Shown here one piece after another: positions 6,581-14,619 of a DNA stretch of 27,030 nt. The DNA comes from an uncultured Blautia sp. (GTDB lineage Bacteria > Bacillota > Clostridia > Lachnospirales > Lachnospiraceae). The stretch is from NCBI GenBank assembly GCA_900553515.1, contig USDN01000036.1, positions 1 to 27,030 of the forward strand, read 5' to 3'. Numbering within the stretch: position 1 is the stretch's first letter; the number at the start of each line of letters is the position of its first letter. The notes under the pieces were generated by a model, which saw only the letters and a list, made by a program, of their open reading frames with translations, searched no databases and had not been told where the DNA came from. The position numbers were made by a program, and so were the translations under genes.

Positions 6581-8080
6581 ATGAATAGCTTTGACAGAAT
6601 AAAGGAGCCTAAGGAAACGCGGATCGGATTATACAGTGCAGGACTTTGTACATACTGGGATCAATTTTCAGGACTTCGGGAATGCCTGATGGGATATAAT
6701 CATTTTATTGAGGAAAAGCTCAGTCAATGGGGAAAAGTTTATAATTTTGGAATGGTAGATACGGAAGAAAAGGGCCGGGAAGCCGGGGAGTATTTTAACA
6801 GAAATAATGTAGATATCGTATTTTCCCATGCTGCTACCTATTATACAAGTGCCTGTGTACTTCCAATACATCAGGTTAAAAAAGCCCCTGCCATTATTTT
6901 AAATCTCCAGCCGGCTCCTGAAATGGCATATGATATTACAGGAACAGACAGATGGCTGGCTCAGTGTGTAGGATGTTCTATTCCTGAAATATCAAATGCG
7001 TTTAACAGAGCAGGAATTCCATTTCGCGTTGTAAATGGATTATTAGGGCTTTCTGAAACACCTGGATTTGCAAAAGCCAATGAGGTATCCGTTGATCGGC
7101 CAGAAGCGATAAGAGCATGGAAAGAAATTAAAGAATGGTGTATGGCAGCAGGTGTGCAGAGAACATTAAAATGGAGCCGTTTTGGTTTTCTGGGAGGATA
7201 CTACAGCGGCATGCTGGATATGTACAGCGATTTTACTATGCTTCAGGCTCAGACAGGAATGGATATTGAAATTCTTGAAATGAGTGATCTGGATGCATAT
7301 CTGAAAAGTGTAAGTAAAGAAGACGTTGAGAAAAAAATGTCCCAGATCCAGGACTTTTTTGAAATATCCGGTGATTCTCCGTCGGATCCAATTGCACGCA
7401 GACCAACAGAAGATCAGCTGAACTGGTCGGCGAAGGTGGCGGCGGCACAGGAAAAAATGGTCAGGGATCGTGATCTGGACAGTGTTTCGTATTATTATCA
7501 TGGACGAGATGATTATTTTGAAAAGATACAAAGTGGATTTATTGTAGGATTTTCTTTATTGAATGCCCGTGGAATTTCATGTGCCGGAGAAGGAGATATT
7601 AAAACAGCATTGGCAATGAAAATTGCAGATATATGTAATACAGGTGGAAGCTTTTGTGAAATTGTAGCAGCAGATTTTAACAGAGACACGATGATTCTTG
7701 GACATGACGGTCCGTTCCATTTTGCTATTTCAAAAGGAAAGCCGATTCTTCGAGGAATGGGAGTTTATCATGGAAAACGCGGCAGCGGTGTTTCCGTAGA
7801 AGCGAAGGTGCGGCCCGGAAAAGTTACCACTCTTGGAGTTACACAGACAGGCGACGGACGTTTGAAATTTAACATCAGTGAGGGAGAAGCAATCGATGCA
7901 CCGATTCTTCTTAATGGAAATACGTCTACGCATATTCGATTTGCCCAGAAACCGGCAGAATATATGGATCGTTGGTTTGTGGAAGCGCCTACACATCATT
8001 TAGCATTATCAGTAGGGCATAATGCGGGACTTTTTTCTAAGATTGCACAGCTTATGGATATTCCGTATGCGATTTATTAA
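6581..8080 (+). CDS. L-fucose/L-arabinose isomerase family protein
   Basis: A 499-residue protein of the fucose/arabinose isomerase superfamily, which interconverts aldose and ketose sugars with a divalent metal. The residues equivalent to the AraA active site can be placed: E337 in AGEGD-KTA, E360 in GGSFCE, H375 in ILGHDGP, and H472/H473 in PTHHLALSVGH. Their spacing (23, 15, 98) is close to that of AraA (27, 17, 100). The overall sequence is not classical AraA or FucI, so substrate is uncertain; with a rhamnose-type binding protein and rhamnose mutarotase downstream, a deoxy sugar is the best guess. RBS AGGAGAG lies just upstream. It is the first gene of a three-gene run, 58 bases before the binding-protein gene. 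Confidence 0.85.
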   Translation: MNSFDRIKEPKETRIGLYSAGLCTYWDQFSGLRECLMGYNHFIEEKLSQWGKVYNFGMVDTEEKGREAGEYFNRNNVDIVFSHAATYYTSACVLPIHQVKKAPAIILNLQPAPEMAYDITGTDRWLAQCVGCSIPEISNAFNRAGIPFRVVNGLLGLSETPGFAKANEVSVDRPEAIRAWKEIKEWCMAAGVQRTLKWSRFGFLGGYYSGMLDMYSDFTMLQAQTGMDIEILEMSDLDAYLKSVSKEDVEKKMSQIQDFFEISGDSPSDPIARRPTEDQLNWSAKVAAAQEKMVRDRDLDSVSYYYHGRDDYFEKIQSGFIVGFSLLNARGISCAGEGDIKTALAMKIADICNTGGSFCEIVAADFNRDTMILGHDGPFHFAISKGKPILRGMGVYHGKRGSGVSVEAKVRPGKVTTLGVTQTGDGRLKFNISEGEAIDAPILLNGNTSTHIRFAQKPAEYMDRWFVEAPTHHLALSVGHNAGLFSKIAQLMDIPYAIY

Positions 8081-8138
8081 AAGGAAATACTTACACAGAG
8101 GTGCTTAAGTATAAAAAATATTTTCAGGAGGAAAAGAA

Positions 8139-9161
8139 ATGAAGAAAAAAATGCTCGGTATGATTCTTTGTGCAGCAATGCTCACAAGTATGGTAACCCC
8201 TGTTTGGGCAGAAGGGGCAGCAGAAGGAAAAACATTTGCAGTTATTACAAAGGCAGCAGGTAACCCTTATAACGAAAAAGAAGCAGAAGGATTTAAGGAG
8301 GCCATTGAGGCAGAGGGTGGAGAAGTAATTATTAAACATCCGGAAACAGCTACAGCAGATGCGCAGATTCCCGTAGTACAGTCATTGATCTCTCAGGGAG
8401 TAGATGCGATTTGTATTGCTGGAAATGATGAAAATGCATTGCAGGCGTCTCTTAAGGAAGCAATGGATGAAGGGATCAAGGTTGCCTGTATGGATGCAAA
8501 AGTAAATCCGGCAAGCAGGATGACTTTTGTCAATCAGGCTGGTGTGAAAGAAATTGGAACTGCCTTGATGGATGCAGTGCTTGACATTTCAGGTGGAGAA
8601 GGACAGTGGGCAATTCTTTCAGCAACATCCCAGGCAACGAATCAGAATGCATGGATCGAAGCAATGAAATCAGTAATGGAAGAAGAAAAATACAGCAAAT
8701 TGGAACTTGTCGAGATTGCATATGGTGATGATGAACCACAGAAATCAACAGATGTCACACAGGCTCTTCTGCAGAATTATCCGGATCTGAAAGTAATCTG
8801 TGCCCCTACAACTGTAGGAATTGCGGCAGCAGCTAAAGTACTTCAGGATTCAGGAGCATCCTGTAAACTTACAGGTCTGGGACTTCCGTCAGAGATGTCG
8901 GAATACATTGGTGATGATGATGCTCATTCTTGTCCATATATGTTTCTCTGGAATCCTGTAGATGTAGGAAGATTAGGTGCATATACATCTATCGCATTGG
9001 CAAATGAAGAGATTACAGGTGCGGCAGGAGATAAATTTACGGCTGGTGAACTGGGAGATTATGAAGTTGTAGAGGCTGCAGATGGAGGAACAGAGGTTAT
9101 CCTTGGTGCACCGTTTAAATTTGATCCGTCCAATATTGATGAGTGGAAGGATGTTTATTGA
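8139..9161 (+). CDS. Rhamnose-type sugar-binding protein (periplasmic-binding-protein fold)
   Basis: A 340-residue type I periplasmic binding protein (Peripla_BP_4 family) resembling the RhaS/LsrB group that feeds rhamnose or autoinducer-2 ABC transporters. A signal peptide is clear (MKKKMLGMILCAAMLTSM, cleavage near AEG at 24-26). The mature part has the usual opening KTFAVITKAAGNPYNEKEAEG and the hinge region with NQAGVKEIG. Two oddities: the only Cys of the signal (C11) is preceded by Leu and no lipobox is present, although Gram-positive binding proteins are normally lipid-anchored; and no permease or ATPase gene follows. RBS is AGGAGG at 8127-8132. It may work with a transporter encoded elsewhere, or as a sugar sensor. 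Confidence 0.88.
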   Translation: MKKKMLGMILCAAMLTSMVTPVWAEGAAEGKTFAVITKAAGNPYNEKEAEGFKEAIEAEGGEVIIKHPETATADAQIPVVQSLISQGVDAICIAGNDENALQASLKEAMDEGIKVACMDAKVNPASRMTFVNQAGVKEIGTALMDAVLDISGGEGQWAILSATSQATNQNAWIEAMKSVMEEEKYSKLELVEIAYGDDEPQKSTDVTQALLQNYPDLKVICAPTTVGIAAAAKVLQDSGASCKLTGLGLPSEMSEYIGDDDAHSCPYMFLWNPVDVGRLGAYTSIALANEEITGAAGDKFTAGELGDYEVVEAADGGTEVILGAPFKFDPSNIDEWKDVY

Positions 9162-9199
9162 TCCGGAAGCTTATCGTTGATTGGAATACCCTTGGAATT

Positions 9200-9230
9200 G
9201 GAAATGCCGCAGAATATCTGCGGCATTTCC
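9200..9230 (+). terminator. Intercistronic stem-loop after the binding-protein gene
   Basis: A perfect 13-bp stem (9200-9212 with 9218-9230) closes a five-base AATAT loop. No T run follows, so a full intrinsic terminator is doubtful; a partial terminator or an mRNA 3'-end stabiliser that keeps the binding protein more abundant than its operon partner fits better. Confidence 0.55.
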
Positions 9231-9264
9231 TGATAGATAAACAATTACTGTGGAGGTTGAAAAT

Positions 9265-9576
9265 ATGCGAAAAAGTTTTACGATGAAACTTTATGAAGGA
9301 AAAGAAGCAGAATACGAAAGACGCCATAATCTTTTGTGGCCGGAGATGAAAGAAATGATCCATCAATATGGAGGAAGAAATTATTCTATTTTTTTGGAGC
9401 CAAAATCTTTGATTTTATATGGCTATATTGAAATTGAAGATGAAAAACTTTGGGCAAAAAGTGCTGAAACAGAAATTAACAGGAAATGGTGGGATTATAT
9501 GGCAGATATTATGGAAACAAATCCAGACAATAGTCCGGTATGTATAGATTTGCATGAAGTATTTCATCTGGATTAA
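9265..9576 (+). CDS. rhaM: L-rhamnose mutarotase
   Basis: A 103-residue cytosolic protein, the usual size for RhaM, which speeds the alpha/beta anomer exchange of L-rhamnose so that isomerase and kinase receive the right form. Visible family features are the ERRHNLLWPEM helix with the likely catalytic His H21, the NYSIFLE strand, the WWDYMADIM helix, and the C-terminal LHEVFHLD. ATG 9265 is preceded by GGAGG at 9252-9256; a GTG at 9250 would place that RBS inside the gene. It supports a rhamnose or close deoxy-sugar role for the locus, although rhaB (kinase) and rhaD (aldolase) are not in the window. A weak 5-bp hairpin (9581-9596) follows. Confidence 0.92.
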   Translation: MRKSFTMKLYEGKEAEYERRHNLLWPEMKEMIHQYGGRNYSIFLEPKSLILYGYIEIEDEKLWAKSAETEINRKWWDYMADIMETNPDNSPVCIDLHEVFHLD

Positions 9577-9640
9577 CAGGAAGAGTAATTGCTCTTGAAT
9601 TTATTTTGAAAAAAGCAGTGTTTTTTATAAAAAATGACAG

Positions 9641-9669
9641 TTTACAATTCTGAAAATCTAAAATATAAT
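9641..9669 (+). promoter_or_regulatory. Putative promoter of the HAD phosphatase gene
   Basis: TTTACA at 9641-9646 and a perfect TATAAT at 9664-9669 are 17 bp apart. Transcription would start near 9676, about 45 bases before the ATG at 9722. Confidence 0.65.
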
Positions 9670-9721
9670 GGAAAAAATGAGAACGATTCCACATTGGACG
9701 GATTTTTGGAGGATACAGAAG

Positions 9722-10549
9722 ATGAGTAAAAAAATTATTTTTCTTGATATAGACGGAACGCTGACAGAGCCGGGGAGCAACGTGCCCCCGGCTTCTGCGC
9801 TGGAAGCAATAAAAAATGCACGGAAAGCAGGAAACCTTGTGTTTTTGTGCAGCGGAAGAAATTATGGGATGCTTTCCCCTCTTCTTCAGTATGGTTTTGA
9901 CGGCGCTGTAGCCAGTGCAGGCGGGTATATCGTATGCGGAGATCAGGTGATCTATGACTGTCCTATGACAGAAGAACAGAAGATCAAAGTCATGAAAACA
10001 TTGAAAGAAAATGGAGTATTCCGTACAGCAGAATGTGTAGACGGAGCATATGCCGATGAATGTCTTGAGGATTTTCTGAAAGAAAGTTTTGGGAAAAACG
10101 GAAGCAGTGAGCTGCTTCGCTGGAGAGAAATGATAAAAAAATCCTTTCATATCCGGCCGATGGAAGAATATGCAGGACAGCCGGTATATAAATTTGTGGT
10201 CATGAGCCCTTCTATGGATAATTTGAATCAGTCCAAAACAGTTTTGGAAAAGGAATTTCAGTTCTGTATCCAGGATGATTCCAGGGGATTTGTAAACTGT
10301 GAGATTATCAATCGAAAATTTAATAAAGGTACGGGCGTGCAGCGAGTCTGTGATTATTATCAGATCCCAGTCAGTGATTCCGTAGGATTTGGAGACAGCA
10401 TGAATGATAAGGAGATGCTGGAGACAGTCGGACTTAGTATCTGTATGGAAAACGGAAACGGGACTGTGAAAAAAATCGCAGATGAAGTATGTCCGCCGGT
10501 GACAGAAGATGGTCTCTGGAAATCTTTTCAGAAGTATCATCTGATGTAA
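9722..10549 (+). CDS. Cof-type HAD hydrolase (sugar-phosphate or nucleotide phosphatase)
   Basis: A 275-residue HAD-superfamily phosphatase of the Cof/YbjI type (subclass IIB). Motif I is FLDIDGTLT with D9 nucleophile and D11; motif II is the CSGRN serine; motif III lysine lies in the ...EIINRKFNKGTGV stretch; motif IV is GFGDSMNDKEML, binding Mg. The cap domain lies between motifs II and III. These enzymes dephosphorylate sugar phosphates, FMN or pyridoxal phosphate with broad specificity, so the substrate is open. ATG 9722 has GGAGG at 9708-9712; an in-frame ATG at 9668 overlaps the -10 box and is not credible. It has its own promoter and appears monocistronic. Confidence 0.9.
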   Translation: MSKKIIFLDIDGTLTEPGSNVPPASALEAIKNARKAGNLVFLCSGRNYGMLSPLLQYGFDGAVASAGGYIVCGDQVIYDCPMTEEQKIKVMKTLKENGVFRTAECVDGAYADECLEDFLKESFGKNGSSELLRWREMIKKSFHIRPMEEYAGQPVYKFVVMSPSMDNLNQSKTVLEKEFQFCIQDDSRGFVNCEIINRKFNKGTGVQRVCDYYQIPVSDSVGFGDSMNDKEMLETVGLSICMENGNGTVKKIADEVCPPVTEDGLWKSFQKYHLM

Positions 10550-10617
10550 AAAATAATCTCCTTTTTTTAATATTTTTCTGCTTTTTTGTAAAATATAATA
10601 AAAATAAATAAAAATTA

Positions 10618-10626
10618 TGATATAAT
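10618..10626 (+). promoter_or_regulatory. Extended -10 promoter for the PPK2 gene
   Basis: TGA-TATAAT at 10618-10626 is an extended -10 element in a very AT-rich stretch (10550-10626). No good -35 lies 17 bp upstream. A second TATAAT occurs at 10594-10599. The leader to the ATG at 10690 would be about 57 bases. Confidence 0.4.
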
Positions 10627-10689
10627 AAACTCACTTAACAGATTCAAAGAACGAAACAAAAAGGCAGGAAACAGAAAAGGGGTGAACTT

Positions 10690-12162
10690 ATGCTGAAGGA
10701 ATGGATACCGGCAGAGATTCCGGAAAAGGAAGAAATAGCAACACAGCTTGACCGGGACAGGGACAAACTTTATGAGCTTCAGATGAAGATCAAGGAATAT
10801 AAAGTTCCGATTCTGGTGCTGTTTGAGGGATGGGCGGCAGCTGGAAAGGGCAGTACCATCGGAAAGGTAATCAAAAATATCGATCCCAGGTTTTTTAAGG
10901 TGGCAACCATGTCCGCGCCGTCGGAAGAGGATCTGAGAAAGCCGTTTCTTTACCGCTATATGAAACAGATTCCTGAAGAAGGGAAATTTACCTTTCTGGA
11001 TTCCGGATGGATGGAGCAGACCACAGGCGAAGTTCTGAAAAAAGAGCTTTCGGATTCGGAGTATGAAAGACGGATCGAAAGTATCCGCCGATTTGAGCGG
11101 CAGCTGACAGATAATGGATACCTGGTGCTGAAATTTTTTATGCATATTGAAAAAGAAGAGCAGGATTCCCGGCTGAAAAAGCTGCTGGAAGAGGAAGATA
11201 CCAGCTGGCGAGTAACGAAATTTGACAGATGGCAGAATGAGCATTACGGCAAATGCAAAAAAGTATTCGATCGATATATGAAGGACACAAATCTTCCTTC
11301 TGCACCATGGTATATCATAGATGCCGGAAACCGGAAATGGGCAGAACTTCAGGTGATGGATATCCTGATCAGCAGCATTGAGGTTGCCATGCAGAACCGG
11401 AAGCACTCTTCACCTATTCTTCAGAACGTCTTCCCTCTGGTAAAAATGCCTAAACTGGCGGAAGTGGAGCTTCAGGATAAAGAAATCAGTGAAGAGGAGT
11501 ACAGAAGTGAGCTGAAAAGCCTTCAGAAACGTCTTGGAGAGCTGCATAACCGCCTTTACCGGAAGCGGGTTCCTGTAATCATCACCTATGAAGGCTGGGA
11601 TGCGGCAGGAAAGGGCGGAAATATCAAACGGATCACTGGTGCACTGGATCCAAGAGGCTATGAGGTTCATCCCATCGCCAGTCCGGAGCCTCATGAAAAA
11701 TCCCGCCATTATCTCTGGCGATTCTGGACAAGGCTTCCAAAAGACGGGCATATCGCCATTTTTGACCGTACCTGGTATGGGCGTGTCATGGTGGAGCGTC
11801 TGGAGGGATTCTGTACAGAAAATGACTGGAAGCGTGCCTATAACGAGATCAATGAGTTTGAAAAGGAACTTTCTGACTGGGGCGCTGTGATTATTAAGTT
11901 CTGGGTACAGATCGACAAAGATACTCAGCTTGCCCGGTTTACAGACAGGCAGAATAATCCGGAGAAGCAGTGGAAGATCACAGATGAGGACTGGCGTAAC
12001 CGGGAAAAATGGGATCTATACGAAGAAGCTGTAGATGAAATGCTCAAAAAGACAAGTACTGCTTTTGCCCCCTGGCATATCCTGGAATCTGTGGATAAAA
12101 AATATGCCCGGATCAAAGCACTGAAAATTGTGATAAAAGAACTGGAAAAGGCCCTAGATTAA
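10690..12162 (+). CDS. pap: Polyphosphate:AMP phosphotransferase (two-domain PPK2)
   Basis: A 490-residue protein with two tandem PPK2 domains, the architecture of polyphosphate:AMP phosphotransferase (class II PPK2), which makes ADP from AMP and polyphosphate. Domain 1 (about 1-240) has Walker A EGWAAAGKGS (46-55); domain 2 (about 265-490) has EGWDAAGKGG (301-310) followed by the lid and Walker B-like IFDRTWYGRVMVERL. In domain 1 the equivalent stretch reads FLDSGWMEQ, so the DRxWY motif is lost and the first domain is probably structural. Cytosolic. RBS is AAGGGGTG. It is the consumer of polyphosphate to match the VTC-type maker 7 kb upstream. It ends inside a terminator loop. Confidence 0.93.
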   Translation: MLKEWIPAEIPEKEEIATQLDRDRDKLYELQMKIKEYKVPILVLFEGWAAAGKGSTIGKVIKNIDPRFFKVATMSAPSEEDLRKPFLYRYMKQIPEEGKFTFLDSGWMEQTTGEVLKKELSDSEYERRIESIRRFERQLTDNGYLVLKFFMHIEKEEQDSRLKKLLEEEDTSWRVTKFDRWQNEHYGKCKKVFDRYMKDTNLPSAPWYIIDAGNRKWAELQVMDILISSIEVAMQNRKHSSPILQNVFPLVKMPKLAEVELQDKEISEEEYRSELKSLQKRLGELHNRLYRKRVPVIITYEGWDAAGKGGNIKRITGALDPRGYEVHPIASPEPHEKSRHYLWRFWTRLPKDGHIAIFDRTWYGRVMVERLEGFCTENDWKRAYNEINEFEKELSDWGAVIIKFWVQIDKDTQLARFTDRQNNPEKQWKITDEDWRNREKWDLYEEAVDEMLKKTSTAFAPWHILESVDKKYARIKALKIVIKELEKALD

Positions 12163-12172
12163 GGGTCTTTTT
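12146..12172. terminator. Bidirectional terminator between pap and the AraC gene
   Basis: Left arm AAAAGGCCCT (12146-12155), loop AGATTA, right arm AGGGTCTTTT (12162-12171), with one G-U pair and a T run on the plus strand and a shorter one on the minus strand. The pap stop codon lies at the loop and right-arm junction. It serves two converging genes. Confidence 0.8.
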
Positions 12173-12189
12173 CCATGTGAAAAATAAGT

Positions 12190-13038
12190 TCAGTGGTTTT
12201 TTCTCAGTTCGGTAGGCGTAGCATGAAAACGCTCCTGGAACATTTTGCGGAACAATTTGTAATTAGTGAAGCCGTGTTGCTCCAGAATGTCAGAGATTTT
12301 GTTTTTAGTAGAGATAATATCTTTATATATCTTTGACAGCCGCAATTCATTCTGATATTCCAGAAAGGTAACTCCCATACATTTTTTAAAAAAACGGCAG
12401 AAATATTTAGGCTGTAAAATAGCAATTTCCGAGATTTCATCCAGGGAGATGGGACGGTTATAATTTTCTGCAATATAGTCCAGAACAGGCTTCAGCCTTT
12501 CCAGATTGCGGCTGTGACGGGCTGTTGTTTCCGGAATGGACTTGACAGAAAAATTATGATAAAGCTGAAAAAGGATTTCAAAAAGGAGACTGTTAAACCG
12601 GAGTACGGCTCCATCCGGTTGAAGATCTACCAGAAGCTGCATTTTCAGAAGAGTTTCTTTAAATATTTCAACTTTACTCTGAAGAACAGAATTTTCTGCC
12701 GGATCTGTAAGGCTGAACTGAAGATTTCGGGAATCCGGGATGAACTTTTCTATAAAATTTTCCGGAATCTGAAATACAATGGCGCGGTTAGGTTTTGTAC
12801 AGAGAGTGGAATGGATCAGGCTGGAGGATACCATGATGCACTGGCCGGCATTTAATTCACGGGAAACGCCGGAAATCGTAATCTTCAGACTGCCTTCCAA
12901 AATGTAGATGATTTCCAGGGCATCATGCCAGTGAGGGGCGATATAGCTCCCCTGATCTACGGAAGTAAAAAAGCGCACATTTGTTTTGTCGTTTAATGGA
13001 ATCAATTCATAATTTGTTGGAGTCAGACGTCTTTCCAT
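12190..13038 (-). CDS. AraC-family regulator of the glycoside locus
   Basis: A 282-residue AraC-type regulator. The N-terminal cupin half (HWHDALEIIYILEGSLKI, then LNAGQCIMVSSSLIH) is a sugar-sensing fold; the C-terminal domain has two helix-turn-helix units, ISLDEISEIAILQPKYFCRF and ISDILEQHGFTNYKLFRKMF. It is transcribed away from the transporter/GH43/GH5 genes and is the natural activator of that operon, with a short oligosaccharide as likely inducer. RBS is GAGGA just upstream of ATG at 13038. Three copies of AGATACTA in the shared upstream region are candidate binding sites. Confidence 0.92.
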   Translation of the reverse strand: MERRLTPTNYELIPLNDKTNVRFFTSVDQGSYIAPHWHDALEIIYILEGSLKITISGVSRELNAGQCIMVSSSLIHSTLCTKPNRAIVFQIPENFIEKFIPDSRNLQFSLTDPAENSVLQSKVEIFKETLLKMQLLVDLQPDGAVLRFNSLLFEILFQLYHNFSVKSIPETTARHSRNLERLKPVLDYIAENYNRPISLDEISEIAILQPKYFCRFFKKCMGVTFLEYQNELRLSKIYKDIISTKNKISDILEQHGFTNYKLFRKMFQERFHATPTELRKNH

Positions 13039-13066
13039 ATTGAAATCCTCTTTTTTAACAATTGAA

Positions 13067-13201
13067 AGATACTATTAACCTATTAATTAGATACTAACAT
13101 ATCTGGCAGAGAAAAGGCAAGTGCTTTATGATTATAGGCATAGATCAGTTATGTCGCCTGAATAAAGATCAAAATACAAGGAAAAAGAGATCTTAGTATC
13201 T
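13067..13201. promoter_or_regulatory. Three AGATACTA motifs, candidate AraC operators
   Basis: AGATACTA occurs at 13067-13074 and 13089-13096 as direct repeats 22 bp apart (two helical turns), and inverted as TAGTATCT at 13194-13201, just before the transporter RBS. No clear SigA promoter for the transporter operon is visible between them, as expected for an activator-dependent promoter. Confidence 0.45.
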
Positions 13202-13219
13202 CAAAAAGGGAGGATACCA

Positions 13220-14596
13220 ATGAACGAAAAGAGAAAACTGACCCCTGCACTGCTTTTTGAAAGATTCTGTTACGGGTGCGGAGATTTTGGGTGCAATATT
13301 ATTTATACGGCAATGTCTGCTTTTCTGCTCTTTTATTATACGGATTATGCCGGAGTGAATGCAGCGTCAGTGGGAACGATCATGCTGATCTCCAGAGTTT
13401 TTGACGGAGTCAGCGATATCATCATGGGAATGATTGTGGATCGCACCCGGTCAAAATATGGAAAAGCCAGAGTCTGGATACTGAGGATGTGTATTCCTTT
13501 TGCATTATCAGGAATCCTGCTGTTTTCTGTACCGACATCTCTCGGAACGACTGCAAAACTGGTATATGTATTTATTACATATAACCTGGTCTCCACAGTT
13601 GTTTATACGGCAATCAACGTTCCTTACTCATCTCTGAATGCCTTAATGACTCAGAATCCTTATGAAAGATCTGTACTTAGTATTTTTCGTAACCTTCTTG
13701 CAACAGCAGGAACGCTCACTATTAATATGCTGACACTTCCTCTTGTGGAGTTTTTTGGAGATAATACAGCAGCATGGACGAAAACTTTTGCTGTACTGGG
13801 AATTCTGGCGGTGATTGCATTCCTTCTGACTTTTGTAGGAACAAAAGAACGTGTACATTCTGTAGCAGAAATAAATGGAGAGGCTGAAAAGATTTCTTTT
13901 ATGGAAGGACTGAAATCTTTATTTGCAAATAAATACTGGATTATGATGACCTGTGTTCTGGCTCTTTTCTTTCTGTATTATGCCATCAATGGAGGAACTA
14001 CCGTATATTATGCAAAGGATATTCTCGGAGACAGAAATCTGGTGGGAACGATCAATGGAATTTTTAATGCAATTCAGATCGCAGCGATGTTTTTTATTGC
14101 AGGTCTGGTAAAAAGATATGGAAAAAGAAATATTTTTTCGCTGGGTCTGGTCCTGTCTGCTGCAGGGATGCTGATTCTTGAATTCGGCGGTTCAAATATG
14201 CCGGTGATTGTTGTGTCCAGTCTGGTCAGAGGAATTGGAAATGCCTGCGGCGGAGCAACGATGTGGGCAATGGTTTCAGACACCATAGATTATGGTGAGT
14301 GGAAAACCGGTCATCGTACCGAAGGTCTGGTAAACAGTGCCTGCAGCTTTGGGTATAAAATTGGAAACGGCGTGGGTTCTGCACTTCTGGGAATCATTCT
14401 GGAAATTGGCGGTTATGTAGGAGAGGCTGCCGTACAGTCTGCATCTGCATTATTTTCCATCCGTCTGTGCTTTGTATGGATTCCGATTGCAGTATTTGCA
14501 GCCTGCTTTGTGATCCTGAGATTTTATCATCTGGATAAAGAATTTGACGGAATTATCCAGGATCTTCATAAAAGAGCAGAAAAAGCAGCAAAATAA
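13220..14596 (+). CDS. GPH-family (MelB/XynB-type) glycoside:cation symporter
   Basis: A 458-residue MFS transporter of the glycoside-pentoside-hexuronide family with about twelve hydrophobic segments. Family signs include the early FERFCYGCGDFGCN segment, the loop motif MIVDRTRSKYGKARVW, and the late SDTIDYGEWKTGHRTEG motif. It probably imports short xylo- or gluco-oligosaccharides with H+ or Na+. It ends after the membrane part and lacks the C-terminal IIA domain that LacS-type relatives use for HPr control, which is notable because an HPr-like gene lies two genes downstream. RBS is AGGGAGG at 13206-13212. The next gene starts 24 bases later. Confidence 0.93.
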   Translation: MNEKRKLTPALLFERFCYGCGDFGCNIIYTAMSAFLLFYYTDYAGVNAASVGTIMLISRVFDGVSDIIMGMIVDRTRSKYGKARVWILRMCIPFALSGILLFSVPTSLGTTAKLVYVFITYNLVSTVVYTAINVPYSSLNALMTQNPYERSVLSIFRNLLATAGTLTINMLTLPLVEFFGDNTAAWTKTFAVLGILAVIAFLLTFVGTKERVHSVAEINGEAEKISFMEGLKSLFANKYWIMMTCVLALFFLYYAINGGTTVYYAKDILGDRNLVGTINGIFNAIQIAAMFFIAGLVKRYGKRNIFSLGLVLSAAGMLILEFGGSNMPVIVVSSLVRGIGNACGGATMWAMVSDTIDYGEWKTGHRTEGLVNSACSFGYKIGNGVGSALLGIILEIGGYVGEAAVQSASALFSIRLCFVWIPIAVFAACFVILRFYHLDKEFDGIIQDLHKRAEKAAK

Positions 14597-14619
14597 AAAC
14601 AAATCAGGAGGGTGTAACA

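Noticed and set aside
8087..8111. ATACTT/AAGTAT inverted repeat after the isomerase gene as terminator
   Set aside because: Only 6 AT-rich base pairs, followed by A rather than T residues on the plus strand.
9509..10540. Minus-strand frame of 343 codons across the HAD phosphatase
   Set aside because: Antisense shadow rich in Cys, His and Phe, no RBS, no domain.
10594..10599. TATAAT upstream of pap as main promoter
   Set aside because: No acceptable -35 at 16-18 bp; the TGA-TATAAT at 10618-10626 is closer and better.
13100..13190. cre (catabolite) site ahead of the GPH transporter operon
   Set aside because: No stretch fits the TGnnAnCGnTnnCA pattern by eye, despite the HPr-like gene in the operon.
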